DNA of 19,094 nucleotides from Methanomassiliicoccaceae archaeon (lineage in GTDB: Archaea > Thermoplasmatota > Thermoplasmata > Methanomassiliicoccales > Methanomethylophilaceae), in contig WQTN01000135.1 in NCBI GenBank assembly GCA_009786295.1, positions 1-19,094 of the forward strand. Reading direction: 5' to 3'. Below the pieces are notes generated by a model that was not told where the DNA came from, made no database searches, and worked only from the letters and a program-made list of their open reading frames with translations. Position numbers and translations under genes: made by a program. How positions within the stretch are numbered: position 1 is the first letter of the stretch; each line of letters begins with the position of its first letter. This document shows, piece after piece, positions 14,485 to 19,094 of this stretch.

Positions 14485-14871
14485 TCAGTTCTTATCTACA
14501 AGGATGGCGTTTATCGCGCCGTCCTGTCCGGGCCTGGAGGTAACGATGGCGTCTCCGAGCTCCGTCTTGATCCTGGCGCCCTTGTTGATAATGTTACGCT
14601 GGACGTAGTTGGGGTCTGCAGGGTTGACCGAAACGCTGAGGATCTTTGATTTCTGGACTGTTTTGTTCTTTTTGTCCGCCACATTGGCGTATTCAGCTAC
14701 AAGCATGCCGCTCTTGTGGCTTCCGCCCATTCCGCGGTAATCTTTCAGGGACTGTCTGCCTATCTTTGTGTACTGTTTCTCCCTGCTGATCTCGAACCTT
14801 CTCTTGCCTCTGCTGAAGACGCGCCTGCCTCCAGTAGGCTTTCTCCTAGATTTTCCCTGCCAAAGCGCCAT
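14485..14871 (-). CDS. rps8e: 30S ribosomal protein S8e
   Basis: A 128-residue archaeal S8e. It begins MALWQGKSRRKPTGGRR, the hallmark N-terminus, and ends with the conserved GxRIKTELGDAIVTSRPGQDG region quoted as the segment around residues 98-118. A GTG seven codons upstream is in frame, but the MALWQG start is the family norm and was chosen. A strong TATA box lies just upstream. It is the first gene of the S8e-SRP19-nnr-phosphoesterase set, all on the same strand. It is a component of the small ribosomal subunit, shared by archaea and eukaryotes. Confidence 0.97.
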   Translation of the reverse strand: MALWQGKSRRKPTGGRRVFSRGKRRFEISREKQYTKIGRQSLKDYRGMGGSHKSGMLVAEYANVADKKNKTVQKSKILSVSVNPADPNYVQRNIINKGARIKTELGDAIVTSRPGQDGAINAILVDKN

Positions 14872-14899
14872 TATTATCGGTCTGCCAATCACGGTTCCG

Positions 14900-14907
14900 T
14901 ATATAAA
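14900..14907 (-). promoter_or_regulatory. TATA box of S8e
   Basis: On the minus strand TTTATATA, preceded by an A-rich stretch, lies about 33 bases before the S8e ATG. Transcription would start near 14878, giving a leader of only several bases. Confidence 0.6.
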
Positions 14908-14939
14908 CTTTTTTTCAAATCGGCCATAAGCCCACCTTT

Positions 14940-14946
14940 TTTATAA
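14940..14946 (+). promoter_or_regulatory. TATA box of the membrane protein gene
   Basis: TTTATAA is centred about 26 bases before the GTG at 14969, so transcription should start at or next to the start codon. No ribosome-binding site is present, as expected of a leaderless message. The divergent S8e promoter is about 35 bases away. Confidence 0.6.
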
Positions 14947-14968
14947 CATATAACGGATAAGAGAGTAC

Positions 14969-15607
14969 GTGCCGAGAAAGAATCAAAACTCATCGGAGTT
15001 TTTGAAAAAGATATTCATGGTCAAAGAACCGCATACAAAAAGCGGAAGGCTGGCGAAATCCGCTGATCGGATCAAGTACGTAGTGATATCCGTCATTTTT
15101 GCGGTAGTTCTCGCATTGGTGTTCGACAACACCCTCCGGAGGCTTCACGCAATGGGCGGGAACCTGCCGGGCGCGATCGAGGGTGTATTCTCCCTTCTGA
15201 TACCGATTGTCTTCGCAATAATCGGAGTGTATCTTGTTGTTCATGTCCTGCATCCTAATTTTGGAAAGAGACCCGTCCCGGCCTCTCTCAGGAAAGTCAT
15301 GGAGGACGAAGAGGTCATCGAGGACATGACGAAAGAAGAGCTCATTGAGTTCGTAAGAGACCTGGCATCGAAAGACGAAGAGATCAAGATGTATCTCAAC
15401 ACGGTCAGCGTGAAAACGGACATCGCCACCACATTGGGCATATCGATCGTGGCATTCTTCGCCGGGATGTACGGCTACATGACATCCTACACGATAGAGT
15501 ACGGGGGCACAGCGAACGTTCTTCCCGTGTCTTTGTGCTTCATGTTCGTCGTATTTTCGACGGTCTACATGATACTAAGGACCATGAACATCGTATGGGA
15601 TGTCTGA
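14969..15607 (+). CDS. Four-helix membrane protein, unknown function
   Basis: A 212-residue protein I do not recognise. Four hydrophobic segments are evident at about 36-52 (YVVISVIFAVVLALVF), 72-94 (VFSLLIPIVFAIIGVYLVVHVL, longer than quoted elsewhere), 151-171 (IATTLGISIVAFFAGMYGYM) and 183-203 (VLPVSLCFMFVVFSTVYMIL). Between helices 2 and 3 lies an acidic, helical, probably cytoplasmic segment (about 110-145). The N-terminus is basic. A GTG start was chosen because the TATA box sits 26 bases upstream; an internal ATG at codon 17 is a weaker alternative. Helical pairs suggest a small scaffold or sensor rather than a transporter, but there is no motif to assign a role. It is monocistronic and ends 14 bases from the convergent phosphoesterase. 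Confidence 0.8.
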   Translation: MPRKNQNSSEFLKKIFMVKEPHTKSGRLAKSADRIKYVVISVIFAVVLALVFDNTLRRLHAMGGNLPGAIEGVFSLLIPIVFAIIGVYLVVHVLHPNFGKRPVPASLRKVMEDEEVIEDMTKEELIEFVRDLASKDEEIKMYLNTVSVKTDIATTLGISIVAFFAGMYGYMTSYTIEYGGTANVLPVSLCFMFVVFSTVYMILRTMNIVWDV

Positions 15608-15621
15608 GGCGTCGGAAAAGA

Positions 15622-16263
15622 TCAGTCCGATGAGGAGAACTGCCTTGCGCTTACCGCACCCTCATCCACTTCGACCACTGCATACATGCCGTCCTTTGCC
15701 GGCCCCGGATTGACGAACGTCGTTCCGTTGATGTGCCTGATACCGTAATCCTCGTGTATGTGGCCGCTCAGGACAAGTATTGGTCTGAACTCCTTCACTA
15801 TCTTCAGGACGGATTCGCTGCCTACGTTCAATCCTGAAGGTATCATGTCGTTGATCCCGTAAGGCGGGGCATGGACCATCAGGATCATCTTTTCCTTGGA
15901 GATCGGCTTGAGTTTTTTGTATATCGTTTCCTCGTCCAGTTCGAACGGGGTGTTGAAAATGGTCGGGTTCGAACCACCGAGTCCCGCGACATGGAACCCG
16001 CCCAACTCGGTTGATTTTCCATGCATGTTTATTGCAACATTGGATATCGCTCCCGGAAGGGAGATAGGATCGCAGTTCCCGGGTATGGCGTAGACAACCC
16101 TTTTGATGGAACCGAGTATCTTCTCAGCGACCTCATTTGGGCCGAAGTCGGTGATGTCACCGAGCGCCAGCACACAGTCCACATCCTCCTTTTCAGCCAC
16201 GGGGTTGATCCAGTCCGTCACCGCTGTATTGCCATGAATATCTGAGACGACAAGGAACTTCAT
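15622..16263 (-). CDS. YfcE/MJ0936-like metallophosphoesterase
   Basis: A 213-residue calcineurin-like phosphoesterase of the small archaeal type. Metal ligands are clear: SDIHGN (D8, H10), GDITD (D36, D39), GNCD (62-65; Cys replaces the more usual His, as in many of these small enzymes), VHAPP (H131) and SGHIHE (H168, H170). Such enzymes cleave phosphodiesters in vitro; the cellular substrate here is unknown. It is distinct in motif spacing from the larger phosphoesterase at 11931-12722. A TATA-like box lies about 28 bases before the ATG, fitting a leaderless message, and a long imperfect palindrome lies just upstream of that box, suggesting a dedicated regulator. Confidence 0.87.
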   Translation of the reverse strand: MKFLVVSDIHGNTAVTDWINPVAEKEDVDCVLALGDITDFGPNEVAEKILGSIKRVVYAIPGNCDPISLPGAISNVAINMHGKSTELGGFHVAGLGGSNPTIFNTPFELDEETIYKKLKPISKEKMILMVHAPPYGINDMIPSGLNVGSESVLKIVKEFRPILVLSGHIHEDYGIRHINGTTFVNPGPAKDGMYAVVEVDEGAVSARQFSSSD

Positions 16264-16287
16264 GGATTTTTAATAGCATAAATGATA

Positions 16288-16295
16288 CATTAAAG
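16288..16295 (-). promoter_or_regulatory. TATA-like box of the small phosphoesterase
   Basis: On the minus strand CTTTAATG lies about 28 bases before the ATG, the spacing for transcription starting at the start codon; no ribosome-binding site is visible. Confidence 0.45.
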
Positions 16296-16302
16296 TTTCA
16301 TA

Positions 16303-16332
16303 AGGTTAGCGTAATCTAAATTACCGTAACCT
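16303..16332. repeat. 30-bp imperfect palindrome, candidate operator
   Basis: Arms AGGTTAGCGTAAT and ATTACCGTAACCT flank a CTAA centre. Eleven of 13 positions pair, the two mismatches being the central GC/CG of each arm. It starts 8 bases beyond the TATA-like box of the minus-strand phosphoesterase, a normal place for an activator or repressor. A related word, TTAACCTTGATTACC, occurs at 16354-16368. The whole 16264-16387 gap is AT-rich and otherwise empty. Confidence 0.55.
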
Positions 16333-16387
16333 AGACTACGTAATTTGCATTCTTTAACCTTGATTACCACAATAATTATTCAGGCCG

Positions 16388-17200
16388 TCAGGACATCAAT
16401 GCCTTTTTTGCATCCCTGTAAAGCCTTTCTGCAGGATACAGATCAACTGATCCGGGCGCGGCTGTTATGAACTCAAGTCCCGTGATTTTTGCGAATCCTC
16501 TGCAACCCTCTTCGAACTCTTCTCCGCCTATGCCGATGCCGGTGTCGATCTTCACGGCATTCTTGTACCCGTACAGCTGGAATACTTCCTTGATGGTGTG
16601 GATGTTCATTATCTCAAAACCTTTGGTGAAATCCAATTCCCCAATGAAATCGTCCCAGTTCTCCGCTATAGCCGGAGTGACGAAGAACATCCCTGTGTAT
16701 TTCCTTACGAAATCGCAGTATCTCTGATGCCCTCCCACAGCAACGCCTATGCAGTCGTCGCATACTTCCTCGTTCTTGTCGCGGAAGACGAAGACAGGGA
16801 TGCCGATGGTACCGGAAGCCCACTTGGAGACATCCCATCCGGCATTGCCGCACATCCCATAGTATAGGGCGATCGAGTCGAAACGGCTATGAAGGAATCT
16901 CAGCTGATCCTCTATCGTGCAGCGGAGGTCATTGGGCTGTGAATGGAGGCCGAGCTTGTTCATTATAATGATGACATTGAACCCGTTCTCCCTGTCGATC
17001 TCAGCATAACCGTTTTTGAATTCCCATTCATCAATGATGGTGAAAGGGATGCCTTTCCGCACCAGTTTATTCTTCAGCGTATGGGCGGGCGGTGTATCTA
17101 CAAGATATACTTTCTTCTCGTCTTTATCTTTGCATATGGAATAGATGATCTCGTCCTCAAGGATAGGACAGCCGATTATGCCCATGGTTCCTTTGGCCAT
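16388..17200 (-). CDS. DUF1638-like protein
   Basis: A 270-residue soluble protein that resembles the DUF1638 family. Supporting motifs are GIIGCPILEDEI (6-17), ALYYGMCGNAG (111-121), CDDCIGVAVGGHQRY (147-161) and, near the C-terminus, AAPGSVDLYPAERLY. Cysteines at 11, 117, 147 and 150 could bind a metal. In methanogens and some bacteria, DUF1638 genes are often found near corrinoid methyltransferase genes, but the biochemical role is not established and no methyltransferase gene lies nearby here. The first ATG was taken; a TATA box lies about 29 bases upstream, so the message may be leaderless. A palindrome overlaps that promoter. The family call is from memory of motifs and should be tested. 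Confidence 0.65.
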   Translation of the reverse strand: MAKGTMGIIGCPILEDEIIYSICKDKDEKKVYLVDTPPAHTLKNKLVRKGIPFTIIDEWEFKNGYAEIDRENGFNVIIIMNKLGLHSQPNDLRCTIEDQLRFLHSRFDSIALYYGMCGNAGWDVSKWASGTIGIPVFVFRDKNEEVCDDCIGVAVGGHQRYCDFVRKYTGMFFVTPAIAENWDDFIGELDFTKGFEIMNIHTIKEVFQLYGYKNAVKIDTGIGIGGEEFEEGCRGFAKITGLEFITAAPGSVDLYPAERLYRDAKKALMS

Positions 17201-17209
17201 TGGATGCCC

Positions 17210-17229
17210 ATATTGTGTTTAAACAATAT
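17210..17229. promoter_or_regulatory. 20-bp palindrome at the DUF1638-like promoter
   Basis: ATATTGT-GTTTAA-ACAATAT has 7-base arms. It sits between the ATG at 17200 and the TATA box and overlaps that box, where a bound dimer would block TBP or initiation. It is a candidate operator. Confidence 0.4.
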
Positions 17230-17233
17230 ATAA
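17225..17233 (-). promoter_or_regulatory. TATA box of the DUF1638-like gene
   Basis: TATATATT-type box (minus strand TTATATATT), centred about 29 bases before the ATG, in an AT-rich gap. It predicts a start of transcription within a few bases of the start codon. Confidence 0.55.
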
Positions 17234-17296
17234 TCAATATTAGGGATGTGTTCAAGAGATCTTTTAGAATCTTCAGGTTGCCGATCGCGTTTACTT

Positions 17297-17304
17297 GAAA
17301 AAAG
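17297..17304 (-). terminator. T-run terminator of tRNA-Ser
   Basis: The minus strand reads CCTTTTTTC ten bases after the tRNA 3' end. A run of six T is the common archaeal signal after a stable RNA. No strong hairpin is added. The rest of the gap to the DUF1638-like promoter (17235-17296) shows nothing recognisable. Confidence 0.55.
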
Positions 17305-17313
17305 GAGTATGAG

Positions 17314-17397
17314 CGTGAAGGGGGGGATTCGAACCCCCGGGTCCTTTCGGACAATAGATTAGCAATCTATCGCCTTGCCAGGCTGGGCCACCTCCAC
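17314..17397 (-). tRNA. tRNA-Ser (anticodon GCU)
   Basis: A full class II tRNA fold can be drawn. The acceptor pairs GTGGAGG with CCTTCAC (one G-T pair) and the discriminator is G, as expected for serine. The anticodon stem ATAGA/TCTAT carries a 7-base loop TTGCTAA with anticodon GCT (17361-17363 on the complement), reading AGC and AGU. The long variable arm GTCC-GAAA-GGAC and the T arm GGGGG-TTCGAAT-CCCCC are both clear. No intron is visible, and CCA is not encoded. A TATA-like box (CTTAATAC, about 17425-17432 on the minus strand) lies roughly 30 bases upstream. Confidence 0.96.
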
Positions 17398-17441
17398 TTA
17401 TCACTGCCGAAGACAAGTATCTGTATTAAGCTTTCCTATTG

Positions 17442-17468
17442 TTTGACAATGAATGTTTTGACAATGAA
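17442..17468. repeat. Direct repeat TTTGACAATGAA x2
   Basis: The 12-base word TTTGACAATGAA occurs at 17442-17453 and 17457-17468, offset by 15 bases, directly behind the tRNA-Ser promoter. Purpose unknown; it could be a tandem binding site or a local duplication. Confidence 0.5.
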
Positions 17469-17527
17469 CTCTCAAAAACTCTGGAAAGCGGCGGCTGTGG
17501 GTAATCCTATTGTACTCCAGCGATACG

Positions 17528-17601
17528 CGAACCAAATGGTTCGTTACTTTTCACCATGAACTAAATAGTTCGTCATGTTTTATCGCGAACCAAATGGTTC
17601 G
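17528..17601. repeat. Three palindromes at exact 29-bp spacing
   Basis: CGAACCAAATGGTTCG at 17528-17543 and again, identical, at 17586-17601 flank a variant TGAACTAAATAGTTCG at 17557-17572. Each is an inverted repeat with a GAACYA half-site around a two-base AA centre. The starts are 29 and 29 bases apart, and the spacers are not alike. In the variant both half-sites change together (C to T and G to A), so symmetry is kept, which argues for selection on a dimer-binding site. The array lies in the 299-base non-coding gap between tRNA-Ser and the 3' end of the QueG-like gene. A TGGAAAGCG word also recurs here (17482, 17611, 17679). No gene is seen in the gap. Confidence 0.7.
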
Positions 17602-17696
17602 TGAATGACTTGGAAAGCGGTTACTCAGGCATATTTACACCTTATGGCTTCCGTCTTTCTAATGTCAAGTATGTGATGTGGAAAGCGATTCCCCGT

Positions 17697-18740
17697 TCAC
17701 AGATTCGAGTACAGCCTTCTGCGTTCGGCCGGAAGGTCAGAAACATACTTCTCAGCTTCTTCCGGAGAAACTGCTTTCTTCTGCCCGTCCCGATCCTCGA
17801 TGACCACGCCGCCGTTCCTGAGGAGGGCAAGCCTTCTCCTCCGGACCGCCGGATCCGGATGGCACACGAACTGGCAATTAGAACATGTATATTGCATCTC
17901 ATAGGTGCCGGCGAGCAGAGGATTGTAGCATATCGCGCCGCTTCTTTTCCTTTCAAGATATTGTCTTACATATTGTCTTGATATTGTGCGGTATTCCTCA
18001 TCCTCTTCGGGGAGCGGGAACCTTCCCGGAGACCACGTGGACCACTTTCCGGACGGATGGAGGCCTGTTATGCCGCCGCACGGATACGCGCATCTTGCCG
18101 CCAGCCTGCAGTTGCCCACCCTGACGGAACGTCCACCCATATCGATGCTGACCTTTTCTTTGTTGATGAAATCGGCCACGCAGGCGGCCTTGCACGCCAT
18201 GCATCTGTCGCAGTAGTTCTCCGATTCGGGAAGAGGCTCGGTCGGTTCTAGAACAGCATCGGTTATAACGCCGCCGAGGGACAGTGCCGAGCCGTATCTC
18301 TTTGTGATCAGTAGGCCGGACTGTCCTATGTGGCCCAATCCGCATGAGACGGCGATCAATTTCAGCGATGCCGGAGGCACTCTATCGAATATTCCGTTTG
18401 GCGAATCTGTCCTGAATGCGAAATTCGGGGCGATGGGGCATGTCTTGTACCCAAGAGATGTAAGGACGGTCGAGATCTCGAAGGCTATGCCCCCAGAGAA
18501 GGTGGTGGTCCTTATCTTGTTTGTATTAAGGTCGTGGCTCTTTTTCTCCAGATATGGTTCAATGAGGCTGTCGTCGAACGGAACGCCGAAGACGATCACG
18601 GATTTGGCGCCAGGCAAGGCATAATCAAGGTCTGCTACCGCGGGGCCGCCCCTCAGGCTTTCCGGAGTCGCTATGCCGGAGAGCGCTGCGCCCAGCGTGA
18701 GCGGCATATTAAGTGCGAGATCTCTTGTCAAAGGATCCAT
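17697..18740 (-). CDS. QueG-like double [4Fe-4S] oxidoreductase
   Basis: A 347-residue protein related to epoxyqueuosine reductase/reductive-dehalogenase-type iron-sulfur proteins. The core segment has DRVPPASLKLIA then CGLGHIGQSGLLIT and GSALSLGGVITDA (about 119-162), the family's cobalamin-binding region, though the usual GLGW is GLGH here. Two cluster motifs follow: CDRCMACKAAC (C177, C180, C183, C187) and TCSNCQFVCHPD (C286, C289, C293), with extra cysteines C211, C217 and C221 between that could complete the second cluster. No signal peptide is seen. The ATG was chosen because a TATA-like box lies about 25 bases upstream (leaderless). Archaea make archaeosine rather than queuosine, so the literal QueG reaction is unlikely; a corrinoid-linked redox or dehalogenase-like role is possible but unproven. 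Confidence 0.75.
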   Translation of the reverse strand: MDPLTRDLALNMPLTLGAALSGIATPESLRGGPAVADLDYALPGAKSVIVFGVPFDDSLIEPYLEKKSHDLNTNKIRTTTFSGGIAFEISTVLTSLGYKTCPIAPNFAFRTDSPNGIFDRVPPASLKLIAVSCGLGHIGQSGLLITKRYGSALSLGGVITDAVLEPTEPLPESENYCDRCMACKAACVADFINKEKVSIDMGGRSVRVGNCRLAARCAYPCGGITGLHPSGKWSTWSPGRFPLPEEDEEYRTISRQYVRQYLERKRSGAICYNPLLAGTYEMQYTCSNCQFVCHPDPAVRRRRLALLRNGGVVIEDRDGQKKAVSPEEAEKYVSDLPAERRRLYSNL

Positions 18741-18760
18741 GCATGTCCATAAGCAAGCTG

Positions 18761-18768
18761 ATATTTAC
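18761..18768 (-). promoter_or_regulatory. TATA box of the QueG-like gene
   Basis: On the minus strand GTAAATAT is centred about 25 bases before the ATG at 18740, so transcription would begin at the start codon. Confidence 0.5.
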
Positions 18769-18807
18769 TGTGTGCGATAGGATTCAAATAAGCGTCCGGT
18801 GTAAATG

Positions 18808-18815
18808 TTTAAATA
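18808..18815 (+). promoter_or_regulatory. Upstream promoter of the right-edge RNA region
   Basis: TTTAAATA is a near-ideal archaeal TATA box, predicting initiation near 18837. No reading frame of note follows, so it probably drives a non-coding or leader transcript. Confidence 0.5.
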
Positions 18816-18854
18816 GGATTCATGTATGAGAGGGTCTGCAAGATTCAACCATTG

Positions 18855-18876
18855 CACCCGTCACCGGGTGATTTTT
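18855..18876 (+). terminator. Hairpin with T-run, terminator or attenuator-like
   Basis: CACCCG-TCAC-CGGGTG is a perfect 6-base stem followed by ATTTTT. It would end a short transcript of about 40 bases from the 18808 box, or act as an early attenuator. Confidence 0.5.
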
Positions 18877-18889
18877 GACACTGAATCCT

Positions 18890-18907
18890 GTTGTCTGGGA
18901 AGACAAC
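18890..18907 (+). other. Perfect 7-bp hairpin
   Basis: GTTGTCT-GGGA-AGACAAC forms a stable stem with a four-base loop just before the second promoter. Its role is unknown. Confidence 0.45.
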
Positions 18908-18925
18908 CTTCCTGGGTAAAAAAGC

Positions 18926-18933
18926 TTAAATAT
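18926..18933 (+). promoter_or_regulatory. Strong second promoter of the right-edge RNA region
   Basis: TTAAATAT, preceded by a purine/A-rich AAAAAAGC stretch resembling a BRE, is the clearest archaeal stable-RNA type promoter in the window. Transcription would start near 18955 and run off the right edge. Confidence 0.6.
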
Positions 18934-18954
18934 TCCACCGAAGTACGGGGAATA

Positions 18955-19094
18955 CGCGACCTGAGAAGGGTTGCAATGATGGAGAACCAAGATCTCCGCC
19001 AGAAGGCGTGAACTCTTGGATTCTGACGTTCGATGCTACGAATGTTCCGTTAGACGGACATTCGATTGAGTGAGCCGTCCGACGGAGCAGCGGT
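18955..19094 (+). ncRNA. Candidate structured RNA or stable-RNA leader
   Basis: Downstream of the 18926 promoter no convincing gene is visible, but stems are dense. These are GGAGA/TCTCC around a 7-base loop (18981-18997), CGCC-AGAA-GGCG (18997-19008) and an 11-base-pair stem with one bulged T (19039-19050 with 19054-19064, TAG loop). A small CCGT/ACGG hairpin follows near 19076. No 16S, 23S, 5S, 7S or RNase P core sequence is seen, so the region could be the leader of such a gene starting beyond the window, or an independent non-coding RNA. Confidence 0.35.

Noticed and set aside
17314..17397. tRNA-Ser as the attachment site of an integrated element
   Set aside because: No integrase gene and no repeated copy of the tRNA 3' end is seen in the window.
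17528..17601. Triple palindrome as a small CRISPR array
   Set aside because: Repeats of 16 bp with 13-bp spacers are far too short, the middle copy differs symmetrically, and no cas genes are present.
18976..19011. 11-codon reading frame MMENQDLRQKA as a leader peptide
   Set aside because: It lies inside predicted hairpins and its ribosome-binding site is weak; a chance frame is more likely.
18976..19026. Possible C/D box guide RNA (ATGATGG ... CTGA about 45 bases apart)
   Set aside because: The C box ends in G instead of A, internal C'/D' boxes are poor and there is no terminal stem; too weak to list.
18970..19064. Possible tRNA (7-base loop with CAA, variable-arm-like hairpin)
   Set aside because: Position 33 is C rather than T, and no acceptor stem, D arm or T arm can be drawn.

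Overview
The window is chromosomal DNA of a methanogenic archaeon. The best match is the order Methanomassiliicoccales (class Thermoplasmata) or a close relative. It encodes a complete archaeal exosome/proteasome/ribosome superoperon and archaeal S8e and SRP19. It also has an hdrA-mvhDGA cluster with no hdrBC beside it. All 22 stop codons I could read are TGA (17) or TAA (5), with no TAG, as expected where UAG is reserved for pyrrolysine. The lineage assignment is inference from gene content; nothing in the window fixes the species.

Layout. (1) 1-5284, minus strand: a conserved housekeeping superoperon. In transcription order it holds a membrane-anchored RING-like zinc protein, RNase P Pop5, proteasome alpha, SBDS, exosome Rrp4, Rrp41 and Rrp42, ribosomal L37Ae, RNA polymerase subunit P, KEOPS Pcc1 and prefoldin beta (cut by the window edge). 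The genes are tightly packed, often overlapping or only a few bases apart. (2) 5285-5623: an AT-rich divergent control region with several repeated words. (3) 5624-11815, plus strand: hdrA-mvhD-mvhG-mvhA, the hydrogenase side of the electron-bifurcating heterodisulfide reductase, closed by a clear hairpin/T-rich terminator. HdrA is a 1001-residue tandem form and MvhG carries an extra lysine/alanine-rich N-terminus. (4) 11931-14871, minus strand: S8e, SRP19, NAD(P)HX repair enzyme and an SbcD-related phosphoesterase, probably one operon. (5) 14969-15607, plus strand: a four-helix membrane protein, probably leaderless. (6) 15622-17397, minus strand: a small phosphoesterase, a DUF1638-like protein and tRNA-Ser(GCU), each with its own control region. 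(7) 17398-17696: non-coding, with three palindromes at an exact 29-bp period. (8) 17697-18740, minus strand: a QueG-like double [4Fe-4S] protein. (9) 18741-19094: no convincing gene but two strong archaeal promoters and a run of stable hairpins, probably a structured RNA or the leader of a stable RNA gene starting beyond the window.

How it works together: MvhA (NiFe site) oxidises H2. Electrons pass through MvhG and MvhD to HdrA, where flavin-based bifurcation feeds ferredoxin and, through HdrBC encoded elsewhere, the CoM-S-S-CoB heterodisulfide. The left block handles RNA degradation, tRNA modification and maturation, protein folding and protein degradation. The points most worth a second look are the RING-like gene heading the proteasome/exosome block, the tandem HdrA, the orphan triple palindrome and the structured right edge.
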